Source: an uncultured Oscillospiraceae bacterium (GTDB lineage Bacteria > Bacillota > Clostridia > Oscillospirales > Ruminococcaceae). From it: DNA of 7,095 nucleotides. Location of the stretch: the NCBI GenBank assembly GCA_900556525.1, contig USOZ01000092.1, positions 1 to 7,095 of the forward strand, in the 5' to 3' direction. Made by a program: the position numbers and the translations under genes. Of the stretch, positions 1 to 5,873 are shown piece after piece (the stretch's first letter is position 1; every line of letters starts with the position of its first letter). The notes beneath the pieces are model-generated. The model worked only from the letters and a program-made list of their open reading frames with translations, searched no databases and had not been told where the DNA came from.

Positions 1-1146
1 TCCTACAACTACGGTCGCGGAAATGTTGTCATAGCTGTAACCGTCTTTTTCTATCTGCCGAATTTCCTCATTTACGAGGTAATTTATCTCTTTCTGCCAT
101 TCATAGTAGAATTCGTCGCCCTCGCCGACCTGAAGCGTCGGATAATCGGGCGAAATATCTGCGTCGACCGTTGTCCCGACAATTCCGCCCTCAGCTGCGT
201 TTCCGCCGCCCGCCGAAACGTACTTCTCATTGTTGAGCATGCCGCCGCGGTTGCCCTCGGAATCTACCGAAGGCGTGTATTCGGTTCTCTGCGTGACCTG
301 ACTGTCGTAGTTGAGCTGAACATCAACGCCAACGCGGAAATCGGGGAATACTCCGTCGAACAGCTCGACCAGCTTATCCTTGAGGATAGTGGTTATCGAG
401 TTCTGAACGTCAAGCCGCTTATTATAAAGCTCGATCTCATCGTCATCGCTCTGCTGCTGAACGATCTCTTCGGTGGTAAGGAGTTTGCCCTCGCCGTCAG
501 TTACTGTTATATTTTCCTCTTTAAGACCCGGAACTGCAGTCTTTACGAGGTTGTAAATTCCCTTTATTACATTTGTTGAAAGCTCTTTGTTAAGCATCAG
601 CACAACCGACGCGCTCGCTTCGTCACGGCTGTTAGATATAACGTAATCGTTCGTATCGGGAATTCCGAGGATAACGATCGCGGAATCAACTCCCTCGTAC
701 ATTGAGAGCGTTGCACGCAGATTTTCCTGAAGCTGCTGCTTCTCCTTTACGCGCTTATCGCTTTCGGTCGAGAAAATACCGACGCCCGAATCCCATATAT
801 TATAGTTGAACGCCGATTTAGGATAACCCAGCATACTGAGCTGTACGCGCAGATTTTCAACGTCCTTTTCGGGAACGAGAATGTCGCCGTTTGAATTTAT
901 CGTGACATCTGTAGTGCCGAGGTCACTGCGTATTACCGTAAGGATCTCAGCAGTCTCCTCCGAAGAAGCCCCGCTGTATAAAACGGCGTAGCCCGGATTA
1001 TTCAGAAGTATCGCAAGAACTACCGCAGACGCAACAACAACGCCCAACACCGAGAAAAAGATGATATGTCCCTTTTTTCCGATGTCCGTCCACTTAGTCT
1101 TTACCGTTCCCCATGTTTTGCCCCAAATTTCTTTGACTTTATCCAT
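1..1146 (-). CDS. fliF: FliF, flagellar MS-ring protein (N-terminal 382 codons; 3' end outside window)
   Basis: FliF builds the membrane MS ring on which the flagellar rod, C ring and export gate assemble. The reading frame is open from the ATG at 1146 to the window edge, with no internal stop. Visible parts: a basic cytoplasmic N-terminus, one transmembrane helix at about residues 27-48, then ring-building domains. Typical FliF stretches include LSMLGYP (103-109), ENLRATLSMYEGVDSAIVIL (141-160), the serine/alanine-rich EASASVVLML (176-185), and VPGLKEENITVTDGEGKLL (205-223). The last visible part (NYLVNEEIRQIEK, then ATVVV) matches the second half of the large extracellular region. The second transmembrane helix and the FliG-binding tail are missing only because the window ends. 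Start choice: GGAG at 1155-1158, 8 nt ahead of the ATG. It follows fliE by 53 bp, as in the standard order. Family assignment is secure. Confidence 0.95.
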   Translation of the reverse strand, partial: MDKVKEIWGKTWGTVKTKWTDIGKKGHIIFFSVLGVVVASAVVLAILLNNPGYAVLYSGASSEETAEILTVIRSDLGTTDVTINSNGDILVPEKDVENLRVQLSMLGYPKSAFNYNIWDSGVGIFSTESDKRVKEKQQLQENLRATLSMYEGVDSAIVILGIPDTNDYVISNSRDEASASVVLMLNKELSTNVIKGIYNLVKTAVPGLKEENITVTDGEGKLLTTEEIVQQQSDDDEIELYNKRLDVQNSITTILKDKLVELFDGVFPDFRVGVDVQLNYDSQVTQRTEYTPSVDSEGNRGGMLNNEKYVSAGGGNAAEGGIVGTTVDADISPDYPTLQVGEGDEFYYEWQKEINYLVNEEIRQIEKDGYSYDNISATVVVG

Positions 1147-1199
1147 TAAGTTCGCTCCGATTCACTCAAAATAGCTGCACAACGCAGTTAAACACGCCA

Positions 1200-1520
1200 T
1201 TATATGCTCATGCGCATTATCTCATTGTATGCGTCGACAGCCGCATTCTTCACATTTACGAGAAGCTGCGTTGCAATCTCGGCTTTCGTGATATTTATCT
1301 GCATCTGTTCAAGACTGTCCGTATCGCCGAGCATAAGCTTCATCATATCCTCAGTCTTTGTTGCCTGAGCCTGTTCCGCGTTATCCCAAAGCCCTTTCAT
1401 CGCGTCGAGAAAAGTGGGCGCAGCCGCTTCGTCAGACTTGACGGAATCTGCACGATCCGTCGTTATCTTTTCAAGCGGTTCGAGCGGCGTTATAACAGAT
1501 GTGAGCGGTACAATGTACAT
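1200..1520 (-). CDS. fliE: FliE, flagellar hook-basal body junction protein
   Basis: FliE is the small adaptor joining the MS ring to the proximal rod; it is exported by the flagellar type III system and has no cleaved signal peptide. The product is 106 aa, within the usual 95-110 aa. The N-terminal half is variable and unstructured-looking. The C-terminal half carries the diagnostic helices: SLEQMQINITKAEIATQLLV (residues 69-88), then NAAVDAYNEIMRMSI (92-106), close to the family ending VDAYKEIMRM. An AAGGA ribosome binding site lies about 13 nt ahead of the ATG, a rather long spacing, but no better internal start precedes the conserved region. It sits 26 bp after flgC and 53 bp before fliF, the canonical order. 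Confidence 0.95.
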   Translation of the reverse strand: MYIVPLTSVITPLEPLEKITTDRADSVKSDEAAAPTFLDAMKGLWDNAEQAQATKTEDMMKLMLGDTDSLEQMQINITKAEIATQLLVNVKNAAVDAYNEIMRMSI

Positions 1521-1546
1521 AAAATTCAGCCATTCCTTTCAGTTTC

Positions 1547-2038
1547 TTACTGACCTATTGTAAGCGCCTTTTGCGCGAGAGATTTCATGCTGTTGAAAAT
1601 CGTCAGGTTCGCGGTATACGACTGCGTTGCGGCGAGCATATCGATCTGCTCCTCCGCCACATCGACGTTCGGGAGGTAATAATATCCATCCTCGTCTGCG
1701 TCGGGGTGCGTCGGGTCATACACGGGAGTCGGCGGAGTTTCGTCCTCTACGATCTTTGTCAGAAGTACGCCTTCCTGCTTCTCCTCGCCTTTCTTGCCCG
1801 CAAGCCCTTTAAGCTCGTTGAGCTTTTCGCCAAGCACGGTTTTAAACGTGATAAGGCTTTCACGGTCGCTTTCATATCCTTTATTTTCGGTAAAAACAAC
1901 GCACTGGCGCACATAAGGTCCGCCATCGGCAGTGCGCGTGGTTTCCGCATTCGCAACGTTCTGCGCGATAACATCAGCTCTTGTGCGCTGAGCTATCATG
2001 CCTGAAACCGCAATATCGAGATTACTTAAAAAAGCCAT
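1547..2038 (-). CDS. flgC: FlgC, flagellar proximal rod protein
   Basis: FlgC is one of the proximal rod subunits exported through the flagellar secretion channel. The N-terminal D0 segment is clear: a flagellar rod motif with IAQNVANAETTRTADGGPYV (residues 24-42 region). The C-terminal helix is DVAEEQIDMLAATQSYTANL (126-145), followed by IFNSMKSLAQKALTIG. The region PVYDPTHPDADEDGYYYLPN is the typical FlgC linker into that helix. Length is 163 aa, somewhat longer than the common 135-150; the extra material is a charged Lys/Glu-rich stretch at about residues 60-90. The ATG has AAGGA 7 nt upstream (2046-2050). It is 16 bp downstream of flgB and clearly co-transcribed with it. Confidence 0.95.
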   Translation of the reverse strand: MAFLSNLDIAVSGMIAQRTRADVIAQNVANAETTRTADGGPYVRQCVVFTENKGYESDRESLITFKTVLGEKLNELKGLAGKKGEEKQEGVLLTKIVEDETPPTPVYDPTHPDADEDGYYYLPNVDVAEEQIDMLAATQSYTANLTIFNSMKSLAQKALTIGQ

Positions 2039-2054
2039 GTTCCGTTCCTTTCAC

Positions 2055-2429
2055 TTACGATCTTGTCATTGCGGTGCGCAACATATTAAACTCAGAGTTA
2101 AGCTGGTTTATGACCGCCTGATACTGAAATGCATTTTTCACAAAAAGCGCCTGCTGCGTATCGGAATCGACATTGTTGCCGTCGGGCTGATCCTTTGTGT
2201 TTTCATCAACGTACACCGTAGATTCAAGCTCAAGCCGCTTTTTTCCCGTCTGTTCGCCCGTTGCCTTGTCAATCTGATCTTTAAGCACGCCCGCAAAGTA
2301 CAGATACTTACATTTGTAATCGGGCGTGTCCTGATTTGTTATATTTTGGGCAATTATGCTCTGCTGCTTGCTCAGCAGCCCAAGCCCCTGCTCCATGATG
2401 CGAAATGATGTATAGTCAAATAAAGCCAT
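2055..2429 (-). CDS. flgB: FlgB, flagellar proximal rod protein
   Basis: FlgB is the first proximal rod subunit and usually the first gene of the Gram-positive flagellar operon, as here. The start at 2429 (MALFDYTSF) is chosen over an in-frame ATG at 2450 because GGAGG at 2434-2438 sits 4 nt ahead of it; the upstream ATG has no site. The product is 124 aa. The N-terminal rod motif reads IIAQNITNQDTPDYKCKYL (25-43), close to the family form NIANxxTPGYK. The C-terminal half contains VYVDENTKDQPDGNNVDSD (72-90), equivalent to the conserved DGNNVD segment, followed by the terminal helix QYQAVINQLNSEFNMLRTAM. A sigma-A-like promoter lies immediately upstream (2469-2497). Assignment is secure. Confidence 0.95.
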   Translation of the reverse strand: MALFDYTSFRIMEQGLGLLSKQQSIIAQNITNQDTPDYKCKYLYFAGVLKDQIDKATGEQTGKKRLELESTVYVDENTKDQPDGNNVDSDTQQALFVKNAFQYQAVINQLNSEFNMLRTAMTRS

Positions 2430-2468
2430 AAAGCCTCCAAAAAAACACATGAAATTACTTACCTATTT

Positions 2469-2497
2469 ATTATACAACATTTCCCGTCATTTTTCAA
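2469..2497 (-). promoter_or_regulatory. Sigma-A-like promoter of the flgB operon
   Basis: On the minus strand, TTGAAA (2492-2497) and TATAAT (2469-2474) are separated by exactly 17 bp. The -35 box lies in the last codons of the ComFB-like gene, and the -10 lies past its stop codon. Expected initiation is near 2462, giving a leader of about 33 nt to the flgB ATG. The match to the vegetative consensus is 11 of 12 bases. It would let the flagellar structural genes be transcribed independently of the signalling genes upstream. Confidence 0.75.
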
Positions 2498-2906
2498 TAG
2501 TTTTTTCGAAATTTCCGTGCGGAGGGCAAGATTTTACGTTAATGACCGCCTTTGTAATTGCGGAGATCACCTCGCTGCGGTGTGTACAGGCGGTCAAGTT
2601 CACCGTTTCCGCGTCGCTTTTTCGCTTTACAGTAACAAAAATCGACGGTATACGACTAAGCACCTCAGCCGTTACAGCCGAGGCGCATTTATCGCAGGTA
2701 CAGCAGTTGAACCGCTCCATTATCGCGGCAAGCTGCTCATTTATCAAAAGAAATGTCACATTTACAAGCTGATTTCCGCTAAAATTTTTCGTGAAAATAA
2801 CGGGAACAGGCTCATTTTCGGGAATCTTCAGCACCGGATTTGCCGGTTTCTCCTCCGCCGCTTTCCCGATAAGCGACATCACCTTATCGTTTCGCGCCGA
2901 CCTCAT
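2487..2906 (-). CDS. ComFB-like protein, possible cyclic-dinucleotide receptor
   Basis: The product is 139 aa, with no signal peptide or membrane segment. The core at about residues 48-107 resembles the ComFB family (late competence protein ComFB of Bacillus, ComFB/CdgR of cyanobacteria): a helix LVNVTFLLINEQLAAIMERF (47-66), then NCCTCDKCASAVTAEVLSRI (67-86) and PSIFV. This follows the family pattern of a Cys-x-Cys-x-x-Cys element, an Ala/Leu-rich helix, then a Pro and an aromatic-Val. Members of this family have been reported to bind c-di-GMP or c-di-AMP. There is a roughly 45-residue N-terminal extension and a C-terminal extension, so it is longer than Bacillus ComFB (about 100 aa). Its ATG overlaps the parA stop as ATGA, implying translational coupling. 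A purine-rich GGGGTG precedes the start within parA. The family call rests on a short motif; function is inferred. Confidence 0.6.
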   Translation of the reverse strand: MRSARNDKVMSLIGKAAEEKPANPVLKIPENEPVPVIFTKNFSGNQLVNVTFLLINEQLAAIMERFNCCTCDKCASAVTAEVLSRIPSIFVTVKRKSDAETVNLTACTHRSEVISAITKAVINVKSCPPHGNFEKTIEK

Positions 2907-3727
2907 TCGATTTCACCCCGCTGCTTGCGCGGTCTGCCCCGACCCAGCTTTTTTACGGAGCGCTTCGGCTTTTCCACGCCGAGTATCTCATAAGTCAAAT
3001 CCATATACTCCTGCGCCGCCTTTGAACGCGGAGCATATTCCATTATCGTTTTAGCGTGAGCGGGAGCCTCCGCAATTATAACGCTGTTTGAAATTTTCTG
3101 TTCAAAAACATCCGTGTCGAGCTGCTCTGCAATGATATTCGCCAGCTCCTCGACCTCTTTTGTGAGAATAAGACGCGGATTGTACTTGTTCAGCGCTATT
3201 CCCCGTATTTCAAGCGAGTGATTGTAGTACTTCTTGACCGCGAAAATCGTTTCCTTTAGCTGAGCAATGCCCTGAAGCGACAGAATTTCCGCGACCATTG
3301 GAATTATTATCTGATCAGCCGCAGCGTAGGCGTTTATCGTTAGCAGCGAAAGCGCCGGAGGCGTGTCAATCAGAATATAATCATAGCTGTCGACAACATC
3401 TCCCAAATGTTCACGAAGTATGTATTCTCTGCCGACAGACGTAAATTCAAGCTCCGCTCCCGAAAAGAGAATGTTTGCCGGAACAACGTCGCAGCAGGTG
3501 CAGTGCTGAACAGCGTCGTAAATGCCCGCATTTCCCTTGAACACGTCGTAAATGGTATAACCGCTGTCCGCGTCTGCGCCGAGACTGAAGCTGAAATTTC
3601 CCTGCGGGTCCATATCAATTCCGAGAACTTTTTTTCCCATTGCGGATAAACAGCCGCAAAGAGCCGAGCAGGTCGTCGTTTTTCCGACTCCGCCCTTCTG
3701 ATTTGTAACTGCAATAATCTTCGCCAT
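2903..3727 (-). CDS. ParA/Soj-type ATPase with AT-hook-like C-terminal tail
   Basis: This is a ParA-superfamily (SIMIBI) ATPase of 274 aa. Deviant Walker A: NQKGGVGKTTT, residues 9-19. The A' motif is VLGIDMDPQGN (34-44), and Walker B is YILIDTPPA (117-125). ParA ATPases dimerise with ATP, bind DNA nonspecifically, and position chromosomes, plasmids or large protein complexes through a partner that triggers hydrolysis. The spacing and NQKGGVGKTT sequence are Soj-like, not those of the flagellar MinD-like FlhG. No parB follows; the next gene is the ComFB-like ORF, overlapping by 4 nt. The last 18 residues are strongly basic and contain GRGRPRK (262-268), resembling an AT-hook. An unusual cysteine cluster, HCTCC, lies at 75-79. 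The ATG has a TCCTTCC complement (GGAAGGA) at 3739-3745, about 11 nt upstream. The family is secure; the cargo is unknown. Confidence 0.9.
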   Translation of the reverse strand: MAKIIAVTNQKGGVGKTTTCSALCGCLSAMGKKVLGIDMDPQGNFSFSLGADADSGYTIYDVFKGNAGIYDAVQHCTCCDVVPANILFSGAELEFTSVGREYILREHLGDVVDSYDYILIDTPPALSLLTINAYAAADQIIIPMVAEILSLQGIAQLKETIFAVKKYYNHSLEIRGIALNKYNPRLILTKEVEELANIIAEQLDTDVFEQKISNSVIIAEAPAHAKTIMEYAPRSKAAQEYMDLTYEILGVEKPKRSVKKLGRGRPRKQRGEIE

Positions 3728-3775
3728 TATTTACCATATCCTTCCATTTCATGCGGCAAAATCCGCCATACATAC

Positions 3776-3823
3776 ACAGTTTAGCCGCACAGAGTTTGTG
3801 CGGCTAAGTAATACTGTATTTTT
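3776..3823. terminator. Strong inverted repeat between diguanylate cyclase and parA genes
   Basis: A perfect 10-bp stem, TTAGCCGCAC (3781-3790) with GTGCGGCTAA (3798-3807), encloses a 7-nt loop. Outer arms ACAGT (3776-3780) and ACTGT (3813-3817) can extend it across a 5-nt bulge. A run of five T (3819-3823) follows on the plus strand, so it looks like an intrinsic terminator in that direction, antisense to parA. Read on the minus strand, the gene direction, no U-tract follows the stem. There it may act as a weak terminator, a transcript-processing or stabilising hairpin, or an operator. Its function is not settled by sequence. Confidence 0.45.
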
Positions 3824-3827
3824 GTAC

Positions 3828-5798
3828 TTAAAGCGTGTGCGCGCCCATTGTTGTTTCTTCGTCGGTAGGATCGTAGATGTGGTAGTTAGCCTTACCGTTC
3901 TTCTTAACGAAATACATAGCCGTATCGGCGCAGGCGATAAGCGTTCTTCCGTCCTGACCGTGTTCGGGCGAAACCGCGATACCGATACTTGCCTTGATAT
4001 TGAGCGTCGCGTCAACCGACTTGGAATAATATCCGCTGTAAAGGTCGTCGATAATATCCATAGAGAGAACTTCGAGGTTCTCGATCATCTTCGGGTCGGA
4101 CACACAGAGAACGAATTCGTCGCCGCCAAAACGTCCGGCGAAACCGCTCTCGCCCGCGTGCTTCTTGATAACGTCGGCAACATATCTGATAACCTCGTCG
4201 CCTACCGCATGGCTGTAACGGTCGTTGATGAACTTAAAGTCATCGACGTCGAGGAACAGCGCAGCTACCTTCTGGTTTGCGTTGCGGTCAAGTTCAGCCT
4301 GGAACTCACGTTCAAACGTATTTCTGTTGTAGAGCTGCGAGAGGAAGTCGTAGCTTGCACGCTCCGCGAGCTTCAGCGTAGCGTTCTTCTCGCTCGTGAT
4401 GTCCGTGAGGACGCCGATTACACGGAGAATTTCGCCGAGACGGTCGGTTATGCAGTGCGCACGCATTGCCGCCCACATATCCTTGCCTTGAGCGTCCTTG
4501 ATAAGGTATTCGCCGCCGATATCGTCCTTGTTCTTGAGAAGCGTGTTTATGTCGCGCTTGTAGTGTTCGGTATCGTCCTCGTTCATCATCGAGTCGATGA
4601 ACTTGCCGTTGTTGAGAGTTGCACCGGAAACGCTAAGTCCGATTTTTTCCTTGAAGTTGTCGGAAACGAACATACTTTCCTTAGCAAAGTCATATTCAAA
4701 CAGCATATTGTCGGAAAGGTCGGAGACTGTCTTGTGGAGTTCCTCGCTGAGAAGCGCTTCATCAAGCATATCGTTGAATGTTTCGGACATTCTCGCGAAT
4801 TCTCGCTTCATGTTCTTTGTGTCGATACGCTGTTCGCGGTTGCCGGAGTTGATGTCTTTCATCGTGCGAACCATGTCGAGCATAGGATTGATGATATTCT
4901 GGGTCATGATCACCATGATAAGCATACAGATAAGCGCAAGAGCCACGATAACTACCATTGCAACTATAAACAGGAAGAATACCATGTCGGAAGCACCCGA
5001 AGCGGGATAAAGCGAGAACCATACCCAGTCGGTTCCCTCGACAACGCCGTAGCCGCCTATGAAGCCTGCTTTTTCGAGCTTGCCGAAGCCGTTTATATAG
5101 CTTTCGGTAAGAGCGGAAGGGATCATGCTCTTTATTTCGCTGCTGAGTGCGGAAGCGTCAGCCTTGCAAACGCCCTCGCCGTTATATCCTACAACGCTGC
5201 CCTCATCGGCAACAACAAACGAGCCGGAGCCGAGGATAGTGTATTTCGCAAGATAGTCGGTAATTGAATTCATGCTTACGACGCAGGCAACATATCCTCC
5301 GTCCGCAAGCTTGTTCGCTGTAACGAAAACACTATCGCCATAGCTGTCGTTGGCAGGGAATATTTCCGAAGCAAAAGCATTCTGCTTTTTATCCCAGTTA
5401 TCATTCTTGGCAAAGAAGTATGTTCCGGCGTTTGAACCTATGCCGTCGTTTACAATGCTGCCCTCTTTATCGAGAATTACAACGTCAAGAACGTATCCGC
5501 GCTCTTTCTTGAAGCCTGCGCGAAGATTTTCAATGTCGCTCTTTACGGAGTTGAGATCCGTAACCGCGCTCTGAACCGAGTTGAGCGCGCTGAGCGCCTT
5601 CGCGTCGTCGATATATCCTTTCACAATGTTATCAATACCGGAACTGTACGCATAACCCGTACTTCCCGCTTCATTGGTGATCATTTTCGAGGAAAATCCG
5701 AAAATCTGGAGCGAAGAAACAAGCCCCAGTATGATCAGCGGGAGAACCGTCACGCCGATCAATATCACTCTCAATGAAGTCTTTAACTTGATATTCAT
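3828..5798 (-). CDS. Membrane sensor diguanylate cyclase (Cache-like, HAMP, PAS, GGDEF)
   Basis: It is predicted to make c-di-GMP from two GTP at the inner face of the membrane in response to an extracellular signal. Residues are numbered from the ATG at 5798 (656 aa): transmembrane helix 1 about 10-33; extracellular Cache-like sensor about 34-270, ending in the typical GTDWVWFSLYPAS; transmembrane helix 2 about 272-298; HAMP about 302-350, beginning IINPMLDMVRTM; a PAS fold about 357-475; and a GGDEF domain about 480-645. The catalytic motif is an intact GGDEF (558-562), and the metal/GTP-binding FLDVDDFKFINDRYSHAVGD segment is present. The position of the inhibitory RxxD I-site, five residues before GGDEF, reads GESG, so product inhibition at that site appears absent. 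The start at 5798 is preferred over an in-frame ATG at 5846, because the purine-rich AGGAAAGGA lies about 11 nt ahead of it and the N-terminal helix then follows directly. It is 75 bp after the PilZ gene. Confidence 0.92.
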   Translation of the reverse strand: MNIKLKTSLRVILIGVTVLPLIILGLVSSLQIFGFSSKMITNEAGSTGYAYSSGIDNIVKGYIDDAKALSALNSVQSAVTDLNSVKSDIENLRAGFKKERGYVLDVVILDKEGSIVNDGIGSNAGTYFFAKNDNWDKKQNAFASEIFPANDSYGDSVFVTANKLADGGYVACVVSMNSITDYLAKYTILGSGSFVVADEGSVVGYNGEGVCKADASALSSEIKSMIPSALTESYINGFGKLEKAGFIGGYGVVEGTDWVWFSLYPASGASDMVFFLFIVAMVVIVALALICMLIMVIMTQNIINPMLDMVRTMKDINSGNREQRIDTKNMKREFARMSETFNDMLDEALLSEELHKTVSDLSDNMLFEYDFAKESMFVSDNFKEKIGLSVSGATLNNGKFIDSMMNEDDTEHYKRDINTLLKNKDDIGGEYLIKDAQGKDMWAAMRAHCITDRLGEILRVIGVLTDITSEKNATLKLAERASYDFLSQLYNRNTFEREFQAELDRNANQKVAALFLDVDDFKFINDRYSHAVGDEVIRYVADVIKKHAGESGFAGRFGGDEFVLCVSDPKMIENLEVLSMDIIDDLYSGYYSKSVDATLNIKASIGIAVSPEHGQDGRTLIACADTAMYFVKKNGKANYHIYDPTDEETTMGAHTL

Positions 5799-5820
5799 GT
5801 CTGAACCATTCCTTTCCTGC

Positions 5821-5845
5821 GGCGCATACCGCTGCGCCAAGCGCA
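5821..5845 (-). promoter_or_regulatory. Two mutually exclusive hairpins ahead of the diguanylate cyclase RBS
   Basis: Read on the minus strand, the segments TGCGC (5845-5841), GGCGCA (5838-5833) and TGCGCC (5826-5821) follow in order. The middle segment can pair with the first (5 bp, loop of 3) or with the third (6 bp, loop of 6). The third segment ends one to two bases before the purine-rich ribosome binding site of the cyclase. This could tune translation, or could simply be GC-rich spacer. No known riboswitch class is recognised. Confidence 0.35.
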
Positions 5846-5873
5846 TGATATTTCAGAAGCTGCTGCTTCAAAA

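Noticed and set aside
1175..1187. Hairpin CTGC/GCAG between fliE and fliF
   Set aside because: Four base pairs, with at most one wobble more, and no U-tract immediately after. It is unlikely to end transcription within the operon.
2903..3727. FlhG (MinD-like flagellar number regulator) as identity of the ATPase
   Set aside because: The NQKGGVGKTT Walker A, lack of the N-terminal activation helix and lack of a neighbouring flhF favour a ParA/Soj-type protein.
3753..3766. Small GCGG/CCGC hairpin ahead of parA
   Set aside because: The stem is only 4 bp with a 6-nt loop, too weak to claim as a regulatory element.
3754..3800. Possible sigma-D/FliA promoter (TAAA, then GCGGATTT) before parA
   Set aside because: The spacing is about 13 nt rather than the usual 14-16, and the -10 differs from GCCGATAT at two positions; the left box also lies within the hairpin stem.
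3798..5267. Very long plus-strand open frame (489 codons) opposite the diguanylate cyclase gene
   Set aside because: It is antisense to a clear domain-bearing gene, has no ribosome binding site and an unnatural Val/His/Arg-rich composition. It arises from the codon bias of the real gene.
5856..5869. GAAGC/GCTTC stem just after the PilZ stop as a terminator
   Set aside because: A 5-bp stem without a U-tract in the gene direction; read-through into the cyclase is expected.
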